Shown piece after piece: positions 54,672-64,000 of a DNA stretch of 64,000 bases. The stretch comes from Paraconiothyrium sp. Pb-2020 (Eukaryota; Ascomycota; Dothideomycetes; Pleosporales; Didymosphaeriaceae), in the NCBI GenBank assembly GCA_022419385.1, contig JAJUBI010000005.1, positions 4,774,001-4,838,000 on the forward strand, written 5' to 3'. Position numbers and translations under genes: made by a program. Below the pieces are notes generated by a model. That model saw only the letters and a list, made by a program, of their open reading frames with translations. It made no database searches and was not told the origin of the DNA. Numbering within the stretch: position 1 is the stretch's first letter; each line of letters opens with the position of its first letter.

Positions 54672-56084
54672 ACGTGCTCATTGACTCGCACAGAAGGCTA
54701 CAGAAACTCCTCTGCTCCATCTCCACATGCCTTCCGTGTCGCCTACTGTTCGTCTGTGCCACGCCTGAGTCGTCGATCTCTACATTGCATCGGGATTTAC
54801 GCGAAGCCGATTCCTTAAGGGGTTCGATTCCATGCGTGTCATGACTAGCAGCTAGGGCAGGCTACTTCAGGATCCACTTGCAAGTTCATCTATCCACTGG
54901 AAAGCGAAGTGCTGTGCCTCTCGGAGATGCAAGCGTTATCAAATCTGACCTTAGGAGGACCCCAAGTTCTGGCCATGTTCCTCACATGCAGTCCCGAAAA
55001 GTCACAATCATGATCTTGCATCAAACGATAAGGGTGTGCAGTCTGCTTGCCTGGGCAGCTATCTTCGAGCTGCAGCAGCCTTGGGGGGCCGGTTGTCATA
55101 CGGAAAGCGGAACGCATGTAATATATGCAGCTCAACGGACGTGGCGAGTTGACATGCAAGACTCGCGAGGCGATACGAGCTGTATATAAGGCAACAGGGC
55201 GGGTAAGTCGCAAATGCATATGGCGAGGGGGCACAGTTGGCGCCATGGAGCGTCCGAGAGAAAGTAGGCAACCGCAGACTTACTGCAGAGATAACCATTT
55301 GAGGCACACATGACATGTTGAAGACTAGGCTGGTCCCATTCGGCATGGTGTGCGGGAGGCACCGCCGCGGACCGGACCGAGAGCGGAAATTTTAGGATGA
55401 TCACTGATCATCATAGATAGGCTAAATGACGATCGTCCAATAGTGGTATCACACCGAAGCTGCCTTCTCACATGCACGAAAGCCATCCCAGTGGTAGAGT
55501 TTACCTTCACGCATCTTGGGTGTTTTGTCGTGGAGCGGAGTATTGATCGCCGTATGGTGTCGCGGCTTGCACCTGCGGGTAGCTTTGGGTGCCAATCCCC
55601 CTCTTACTGACCCACAGAGCGATTGGCCTGAAGTCGTCCTGAAGGTGTGGTGCCGAATCGTCTCCCGGAAAAATCGGATATGGTTCACAAACACTACCGG
55701 TACATTCGTACACAATTGTGCCTCTGTGGCTGTGATGTTTTCTTCGACCTCAAGGCGTATTTCCTCTGGCTGCTTATCCCCGAAAACATTGTTGGCGATA
55801 TCTGCCTATGAGAGGGCGATGATGAGGTGTATATCTGCTTCATAGCATTAGTGTGCGACTGGGCAGGGTTCGCAAGAGATTGTTCCTGTGGCCGAATGTC
55901 GGACTTTACCACATGTTGTGGTTTGCCCAAGGGCGACGTCCGGAAAATCATATCATAGAATCAACGGCGGCCTGGAGGGCCTCGCGGAACCGGCAATTTC
56001 CCAGCCTAAATCTCATGAACTCAGCATTGAAGTTGCCTGTCATCGTACACCCTTGAAATTCGGCATGCGATTTCCACACATACA
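54672..56084. other. Intergenic, about 1.4 kb between convergent genes; nothing recognised
   Basis: Many overlapping frames of 60-118 codons lie on both strands, without domains or splice-linked structure. They are most likely non-coding, or the remains of something no longer recognisable. Confidence 0.45.
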
Positions 56085-57677
56085 TCAGAACTTGACGCGG
56101 AAGAGCCTATACTGTCTAAACTTTTCCCCATATGTATACAGTAAGTATGGTCCCGGTATGAAAGCTAGAGCGATAAACCCGAGCAAAGATGTACCCCAGC
56201 CGATACCCAAAGAATTGTACAAGCTATCCCCAGCCAACGGAATCAAAGCTCCTAACAATGAGCGTAGAATCGTTGTTCCAGCGACCGCAGACGCAGCATA
56301 CACGGTGTATGCATCTACAAGATAAGTCTGAGAGACCATCTTGGTGGTGTTAGCGGATATGACAGTGGGGAAGAAACATTTGACCTACGAAGGTGATATT
56401 CATCCCGGCACCCAAAAATGCCGTGCCGATAATAGGCAAAATCCAGTGCTTGCGATGCTCCGCAGTCCACCCGTACCAAAACAGCCCTACAGGCACAACT
56501 AAAACACCCAAGGCCATGGGTGGAAGTCGATACTCTGGTCTGAAGTCTCCGCTACTCTTAGATGTCAGTAGCTTTGATATTCGATCCATCGTTGCTCCGC
56601 AGATAAGCAGACCAATTAACGACCCAATGCCAATGCCAAGGTAAGCCAATCCAGCCTGACCAAGAGAGAAACCGTAGGTCTCCATGAACACGCGCGGAAA
56701 GGTCGTAAAGCAAAGATAGATATATGCGTATATCAATGAAACATACAGCGATATGAGGAATAGGACTGGAGACCCAAATAGCATCTTTAGCGGTCGGAAT
56801 ATAGAAGATGCGAACAATCCTCGCGGTGTTTTACCCGTGTCGAGTTTAGATCGGAGGTTTTGATTCCCTGTCACCTTTCTCAGTTTGGCTGTTTTCCGCT
56901 GCAGAATGGTGTACGTATAGGATTCTCTCAAAGCGAAGGAGAGAATTGCGCAGACGCCGGTGAGAATAGTCGAAACCCAGAAGACCCAACGCCAACCCTT
57001 TGCAGGCGTCAGATAAGCACCAATGACTGGGCCGAGTGATGGTGCAAGTATTGGGCCCATAGCCCATCCTGCCATCGCCGCTGCTCGCTTCTCCGGAGCC
57101 ACCATGTCGGCGATGGACCCTGCGCCAATCGTAATGGAACAAGAGCCTACTAGAGCCGCGAATAATCGAAATGTAACCAAAGCACCGAGGTTATTGGCGA
57201 CCGCGCAGGCTAGATTGAATACGAAGAAGAGCATGGAACAGACTTGATACGTTATGCTTCGACCGTAGAGTTCAGAGCAAGGTGCGATCACGGTGGGGCC
57301 TGCAACTCCACCTAGTACGTACGCTGTTGTCACAAAAGATCCCAGGGTTTCGTCTGCTGAATTGAAGTCTCGCAGGACGTCTGCAGTCCCGGGTGCGATA
57401 ATGGTAGATATCAGGGGCCTGAACGCAGAGTCAGATACGTTCGTTTAAAGCTTAAACTGTACTATCCTTACAGCACGAATGTGAGGCATGAGATGATAGC
57501 TATGGATGTGATCTTCCTCGCAGATGACCAATTTTGAGGGTTTTGAGGATCCTGCGGAGTATCGAAATCCACGATATCAGGGCTTTCCGGCGTTGTATGC
57601 TGGATTCTGGGGCTGTTCTCTCTTCCTAGAGCCTTCGCACGGCCCTCAGTGGTAGTAGATAGAGATTCAGTAGCCAT
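56085..57677 (-). CDS. MFS drug:proton antiporter (DHA1-type exporter)
   Basis: Three exons: 57677-57472, 57418-56389 and 56339-56085; introns 53 and 49 nt; 496 residues. The start is taken at MATESLSTTTEGRAKALG (57677), because the upstream extension looks untypical and the Met begins the usual hydrophilic tail ending DPQNPQNWSSARKITSI. About twelve membrane segments follow. Family motifs include ELYGRSITYQVCSMLFFVFN after helix 2, RLFAALVGSCSITIGAGSIAD, the antiporter motif C (MGPILAPSLGPVIGAYL) and the late segment MVSQTYLVDAYTVYAASAVA with LRSLLGALIPLAG, typical of fungal DHA1 exporters. It would export a toxic or secreted small molecule using the proton gradient. It is divergent from the PKS, a common arrangement for self-protection or product export. 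Confidence 0.88.
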
Positions 57678-58663
57678 TGAAACGGTGCTCAAAGGTAAAA
57701 AAAGTCTGTGCATGGGTAAGAGTGATGCGACTCGTGCTGGTGAAAAAAAGAGCACTAGGTATAACCACTGATATTCCTTCGTATCTGCACGCGTAGAAAA
57801 ATATTATCTTCTGGCTGGCAGAGGAAGGTCTAGTAAGGATTCCTTCGTATTGGACGCAACTGCTCCACAGGGTCTGGCACACGCATTTGGAAACGATACG
57901 GCCCCTCTCCCAAAAAGGTGCTAGGGAGGCAGGGGTGCTAATTGATGCATGTGAGCTTCATCTCTACGGACTCCGTACCGATATTGGGCCTAGGATGAGC
58001 ATGAGGCATTGATAGAGCTTCAGAGTCGCTTCCCCGAAACCCATGGCAGCCAGTCCCGTCCGCCTGGGTCTTTTTCGCCTTCTTTGCCACACCACCTGCA
58101 ATACGCTGCGTTCTAATGATAACCAGAGACTCGGGTAATCAGCCTAAGGCCATCAATGAACTTTGACCGTCTTGGCGCAATGGCTCGGAGTTGAATAATT
58201 GATGCATCTACCATGATCCCAGCTACTCCGGTGTACGTTAAGTCGGCAACCCCGTAGACTTAGCCACTTAGCATTGAGAAACTAATTTTTTTGCATGTCT
58301 TCCCCGCGATAGCTGTACGGAAGGCCGAATTGGGATATCGGCGCACAGTGATGGAGGAGCATTGGAAGTTCTTGGCCCTATCTTGTAAAGAATAGAATTG
58401 AATACACCAGGCTTTGAGGGAATTCAAGTCAAAAACAAAATTGGGCCAGCTGAGGTACAGTATCACGGGAACAACGACGACAACCTTTGGAGCTGGCGCC
58501 AGAACACGGTCATATAGCCTGTAAGCCATTGTCGTGGACCCTAAGGCCTGTGGTGTGTTTCCTCGAATTGGTGCCGCGCTTTGCCTTTGCGTCTGTGCGC
58601 TCTTGAGCGCTTTGCGTTCATCAACTTATTTGCTCGAAAACCCACACCTGGAACACGATCGCA
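57678..58663. promoter_or_regulatory. Divergent promoter region of MFS exporter and PKS
   Basis: About 990 bp between the two start codons, without a credible gene (a minus 89-codon frame at 58260-58529 is a shadow). Shared upstream sequence suggests joint control of synthesis and export, but no operator repeat was identified by eye. Confidence 0.45.
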
Positions 58664-61600
58664 ATGGCGGAGCCAATCGCCATCGTGGGTTCCGCTTGTC
58701 GCTTTCCAGGCGGCGCTTCTTCAGTAACACGACTTTGGGAATTACTCAGGGATCCAAACGATATTCTCGAGGAGTCCAGTTCAGATTACCGTAGCCAGTC
58801 TGGCGTCTTCAACAACGACGATGATCGCACCAACCGATCCTATTTACTCCAAGAAGACTTCCGCCGTTTCGACGCCGCCTTTTTCAAGATCCACAAGAAG
58901 GAGGCGGATGCTATGGATCCTCAGGGTCGGATCCTACTCGAGTCTGTATTTGAGGCTATCGAATCGGCTGGGATGCCATTAGCGAAAGCCAAAGGTTCTT
59001 TAACCTCTGTACACGTGGGGGTCATGACTGCCGACCACAGCGACATGCAAATGCGAGACCCTGAGACGCTACAGACCTACGCAGCGACAGGTTTAGCGCG
59101 CAGTATGCTGGCAAACCGTATATCATATTTCTTCGATTTCAAAGGGCCCTCGGAGACCATCGACACAGCATGCTCCAGCTCGCTTGTTGCACTTCACCAT
59201 GCAGTACAGTGCATCGAGACTGGCGATGCTCATCAAGCAATCGTTGCTGGAAGTGCGCTGTTTCTCGATTCAGCGATGTACATCGCGGGGACTAACCTAC
59301 AAATGCTTTCTCCTAACTCGCGATCACGTATGTGGGATGCAGATGCTGATGGCTACTCTCGGGGAGAAGGCTGTGCTGCAATACTTATCAAGCCGCTCAG
59401 TAGAGCCATTGAGGATGGGGACGACATCGAGTGCGTTATACGGGCAACAGCTGTCAATTCCGATGGGCGTGCGGGTACTAGCGGCATCACCATGCCTAGT
59501 GTGAAAGCCCAAGTTGATCTCATTCACCGAACATATAACAAAGCTGGATTAGACCCGGTAAAGGACCGCTGTCAATTTTTTGAGTGCCATGGTACAGGTA
59601 CGCCTGCAGGCGATCCAGTTGAAGCTGCTGCAATCCAGCAAGCCTTCTTTCCTGAACAAACGGAACCACATAAGAATTTACCACTGTACTGCGGCTCCAT
59701 AAAAACGATTGTAGGTCATTTGGAGGGCTGTGCTGGACTCGCTGGTATCCTCAAAGCCTCGCTTGCAATTCGAAACAGGTTCATACCCCCCAACCTGCAT
59801 TTCAACACCCTCAACCCAGAAATCAAGCCTTACTATGATAACCTCTGCGTTCCGACTTCGCTGGCGCCATGGCCGGAGGTCGGAAGCGGGCCACTTCGTG
59901 CGAGCGTCAACAGCTTCGGATTCGGGGGCACGAACGCCCATGCCATTCTGGAAAGTTATGATCGAACTGATGCCCGAGAAAACTCTTTCGTTAACAATAC
60001 CGGGAATCCAGTGCACCAAAACGGACCACTGGGGCCTTATGTTTTCTCCGCAAAAAGCGAATCGTCCTTGCTCAATTATCTCAAGCGCATGTCTGAATAC
60101 CTTCACTGCACCCCCTCTGTGGATCTGGGAGCCCTGGAAAGCACGCTGTCTGTACGAAGAAGTATTTTCTCTACGCGGACGTACATCGTGGCATTGAACC
60201 GACCGACGCTCATATATAGGCTCAATGAAAAAATTCGCGCAGCAGAAGCGGGGGAAGTAGACGAAGCGATACAGTGCGGAATGCGCGTATCACACACGGA
60301 TCCTACATCCCCTCCAAAAGTCCTGGGTGTTTTTACTGGACAGGTATGTTGGCATGAACACGATTCAGTTAAGGCGCTATCACTCACGATTTCTTAGGGC
60401 GCACAGTGGGCGAACATGGGCCGTGAGCTGATACGGATATGTCCTACGTTCCAGGGCTCTTTGCACACGTGTGAGAAAGCATTGATGAGTCTTCCTCATC
60501 CGCCGTCGTGGTCTCTGATGGAAATATTGTTGAATGGCGATTCGCTCCCGGAAGTGCTCCCGGCAGAGATCGCGCAACCGATGTGTACCGCCATCCAACT
60601 CGCCCTCGTTGATCTTCTTCACAAGATCGGTATTGACTTCAGCGCAGTCGTTGGGCATTCATCTGGGGAAATCACCGCTGCGTATGCAGCTGGCATCCTA
60701 AGCACAAGGGATGCCATGTCTATAGCCTATTACCGTGGCGTAGTTGCTCATCTGGCAGCGAGTCCCAATGGTCAAAAAGGAGCAATGATGGTAGTTGGGA
60801 TGTCTCTCGAACAGGCAGTCGAACTTTGCTCCACGAGTCAGTTTGAGGGTCGCTTCGAAGTTGCCGCAAGTAATGCGCCTTCAAGCACCACTCTATCCGG
60901 CGACCTAGATGCCATCGCTGAAGCGAAAAAGCTGCTAGATGGACAGAATGTCTTCACAAAGATTTTACGTATGGATGTATCTTATCATTCACGTCACATG
61001 GCCCCCTGTGCTAGGAGGTACGCGAGCTTTCTGCAGCAACTGGACATCCGACCTCAACCCGCGTCTGGCCATTGTATGTGGTATTCGAGCGTCCAAGATG
61101 GTGTAGACCTTTCCAATGAAGGAACCGAACAATTCAAAAGTCAGTACTGGGTCGACAACATGACCAAGCCTGTGCTATTTCAACAGGCGCTACAGGCGAC
61201 CTTGGGACAGTGCTCGCACTTTGCCATCGCTGTCGAGGTTGGACCCCACCCTGCCATGAGGGTATCTGTCAGAGAAGCGTTGAACATGATGCATAGGACA
61301 CCATTGCACTACGTTGGATGCCTAGAACGTGGCAAAAACGATGTTGAGGCTATGACAGCTGCACTCGGGTTTCTTTGGTGTTGCTTAGGCGACGCCATGG
61401 TCAAACTTGACGAATGGCGCAGGATGACAGGCCGACTCACCCAGCGAAAACCACTAAAAGGGTTACCAGCCTATGCATGGGATCATGAGAGAATCTTCTG
61501 GCAGGTGTCACGTCTCGCAAAGCATCCGGTCACAAAGCAACATCCATCCCATGAGTTGTTGGGCCGACTACATGAAGACCTCAAGGACGAAGTGACCTGG

Positions 61601-64000
61601 CGAAATGTTTTCGACCAAGGCGACATATCCTGGCTCAAAGGGCACGTTTTGCAGGGACAGGTCGTCTTTCCCGCTGCTGGCTATATCAGCATGGCCGCAC
61701 AGGCAGCACACCAGCTCTTGGCCAACAACCTCGCAAGTATCGAATTTAATGATGTGAAATTTAGAAGACCACTAGTACTTCCTGATGGCTCGGATAAGAT
61801 TGAGACTTTGTTTAGGGTTAAAGTCCGTGACCATGCGAATGGTACCACAGATCAACCTGCCTTGAAAGCTAGTTTCACATGTTATAGTGGTACGGCTGGC
61901 GGCGACCTCTCTAAGAATTGCGAGGGACAGCTATCGGTTTATTCCAAAGGTTCTAAGCAGGGTACTTCTCCGCCAGGTTACATCCACAAAGATACACTTC
62001 CGCCTGTCGACGTGAAGAGATGGTTCACCGCTATGGGCGACCTTGGTTTCGCGTATGATGGTGTTTTTCGAACCCTGAGCTCTCTCCATCGAATCTGGGG
62101 CATTGCAGAAGGATCCGCTGCATGGGAAAAGAAGGAACTGGGGCGTTCCTACTTAATACACCCAGCCATTCTCGACGTCGGGTTCCAGATAGGCTTCGCG
62201 ACTTTTGCCTCCCTGGCTAGAAGTGCTACTATTGCCACGGTTCCAACAGAAATTGAACATATTGTTGTGGAACCTACAAAAGCCCTTGACCGGCCTTTTG
62301 GCCGTGATAGTATGGATATCCAGGCTCGTCTTGTCGAGTCGACCAGGACGGAGCATCGGGTGGATATTAGCGTATATGATCCATCCACGAAGCAGTCAAG
62401 GGTGCAGGTTGATGGTCTTGTGGTCAGACCACTCACGCAGCCTCAGCCATCGGAGGATCGCCTGATATTTGCTCACACCATTTGGGACGTCGACGTAGCG
62501 CATGGCTTCCCCAGTCCACCAGTGATTGACATGACAATTCATGAGCTTCAACACATCGAAGCAATCGAGCGTATAAGCTTGTTCTTCTTGCGGCGCATCT
62601 GCCGTGACTTTCCGAAGGAAGTTAGAGGGGGACTGCAACCTCGTTATCAGACCATGTTCACCGGTATTGAGATGATTATCGACCCATTGCGAAAAGGGCA
62701 GCAAATACTGATGAAGCCCGAATGGTTTAATGATACCTATGATGATGTTGAGGAACTCAGGACGCACTTCCCAGATAGCGTTGATCTTGCACTCTTGATG
62801 GCCGTTGGCAACAACCTTCCCCACGTCGTACGCGGGGAGTCAGAGATGCTGGAACATATGTTGAAAAACGGCCTACTCAGTAGGCTGTATTCTGAAGGAC
62901 GAGGATTTAAAGATTGCAACCGGCATGTTGCCTTCTTGTTAAAGAAGCTGACTTTCAAGCTCCCCAAGGTCAAAATCCTAGAGATCGGCGCTGGCACTGG
63001 TGGGACGACGTATAGTGTGCTAGAGGCAATTGACGGTGCGTTTGCCTCATACACTTACACCGATGTGTCATCTGGATTTTTTGAAAAGGCAGCGGAAAGA
63101 TTCAGTGACTACACTGACCGCATGGATTTCAAGCGCTTCAATGTCGAGGCGACACCATCCAGCCAAGGATTTACTGAATCCTCGTATGATGTCGTAATAG
63201 CCGCAAATGTGCTCCACGCAACACGCGAGATATCGCAAACTGTGCGTCATGTTAGGTCACTGCTACGACCTGGGGGAATCCTGATTGCAGTCGAGGTCAC
63301 CGGGAACATGCTGCGTGAAACCGGTCTCATGGCTGGCCTCGAAGGTTGGTGGCTTGGAGTCGATGACGGCAGGTTTCCTCTACCTGGGATCTCGGCTCAG
63401 CTATGGGACCAGTTGTTATCTGCGAATGGATTCTCTGGCATCGATTCACTTACTTACGACTGTTCCGACGTCTCCAAGCACAACTGCTCGGTCTTTGCTT
63501 CCCGGGCTATGAATGAACAGGCGCCGCGCATCTCCGATCTACTCTCACCTAAGAACCAAACAATGAGCCCATCAGTCGTCATCATCGGTGGGAAGACACA
63601 GGCTGTACAGAATGCAGTGCTTCAGGCGAAAGAGCTAATACAGTGCCAGACGCCGTATGTAGCCGTCGCTGCCGGGTTCGACCAGCTGGACCTAGGTAAA
63701 ATCCCTCGGAAGACCAACGTTTTATGCTTGACAGAGCTCGATAAGCCGATATTCTCGCTGTCTGTTCCCGATGAAGCCTCACTCAAGGGTCTGCAAAGGC
63801 TTCTCGAGACTGCAGCGAACATCGCTTGGGTCACGTCAGGCGGTAAAGACGAGGACCCATATGCAAGCATGATGACCGGAATTGGCCGCTCCCTCGCCTT
63901 TGAGTTGCCGAATCTGCGGTGGCAACTCCTGGACTTTGATGCATCGTCCCGCTGGGACATCAAACTCGTTGTACAGTCTCTTATGCAAATGGTACAACAA
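58664..64000 (+). CDS. Type I polyketide synthase KS-AT-DH-CMeT..., 3' end outside window
   Basis: Exon 1 58664-60343, a 54-nt intron (GTATGT...TTCTTAG), then an open frame to the window edge; 1761 residues visible. KS: starts MAEPIAIVGSACRFPGG, active Cys 170 in DTACSSSL, His 309 in HGTGTPAGDPVEA, His 352 in GHLEGCAG. AT: VFTGQ|GAQWANMGREL across the splice, active Ser 648 in GHSSGE. DH: His 976 in HVLQGQVVFPAAGY and Asp 1153 in HPAILDVGFQ. C-methyltransferase: SAM motif ILEIGAGTGGTT from residue 1420, then NVLHAT. The last segment (WVTSGGKDEDPY, GIGRSLAFELPNLRWQLLD) is the non-catalytic region that precedes ER or KR; these and the ACP lie beyond the edge. All visible catalytic residues are present. 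It is a reducing, C-methylating iterative PKS or the front of a PKS-NRPS hybrid. Confidence 0.93.

Noticed and set aside
54800..54845. GGTTCGATTCC, a perfect match to a tRNA B-box
   Set aside because: The flanking bases do not form a T-arm stem, no convincing A-box lies upstream, and the acceptor stem is incomplete, so a tRNA gene is not supported.
54672..56084. Cluster of 60-118 codon frames between the P450 and MFS genes
   Set aside because: No motif or codon pattern supports them, and frames on both strands overlap extensively.
59324..60658. Several antisense and alternative frames across the PKS
   Set aside because: They lie opposite or out of frame with a KS-AT reading frame that has every catalytic motif.

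Overview
The window looks like a chromosome segment from a filamentous ascomycete (Pezizomycotina), most likely a Dothideomycete or close relative. The reasons are the short GT-AG introns (about 46-88 nt, often with a CTAAC/CTGAC-like branch site), a HET-domain gene, several Zn2Cys6 regulators, a highly reducing type polyketide synthase, and a roughly 6 kb block of almost pure A/T rich in TpA. Such a block is what repeat-induced point mutation (RIP) leaves behind. All gene models were made by eye from reading frames and splice sites; no database search was possible.

Left part (1-18 kb): mostly conserved cellular genes. These are a C2H2 zinc-finger protein, the SRP9/21-type signal recognition particle subunit, a DUF1308 protein, an Ase1/PRC1/MAP65 microtubule bundler, glyoxalase II (six exons) and a classical short-chain dehydrogenase. 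Between Ase1 and a frameshifted F-box-like gene lies a diverged repeat array (10.6-12.4 kb) built around a GGGCTAGAGATTGCAGTG core.

Centre (18.4-41 kb): an AT-rich, gene-free RIP-like block (18.4-24.35 kb) that contains a hidden 15-nt tandem array. It is followed by accessory genes: a 2OG-Fe(II) oxygenase broken by one stop codon, a secreted GPI-anchor-type protein with eight cysteines, a HET-domain protein, a Ure2-like glutathione S-transferase divergent from an intact Zn2Cys6 regulator, and a small secreted cysteine-containing protein. Two clearly decayed genes end this part: an NCS1 permease and another Zn2Cys6 regulator.

Right part (42-64 kb): an amino acid transporter, the broken C-terminal end of a Zn2Cys6 regulator, an MBOAT acyltransferase and a frameshifted fungal rhodopsin-like membrane protein. 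Then comes a probable secondary-metabolite cluster: an atypical SDR, two divergently transcribed cytochromes P450, an MFS exporter and, divergent from it, a KS-AT-DH-CMeT polyketide synthase that runs off the right edge after 1761 residues. The inferred logic is that the PKS makes a reduced, C-methylated polyketide, the P450s and SDR (perhaps the MBOAT) tailor it, and the MFS protein exports it. The product cannot be named from this window.
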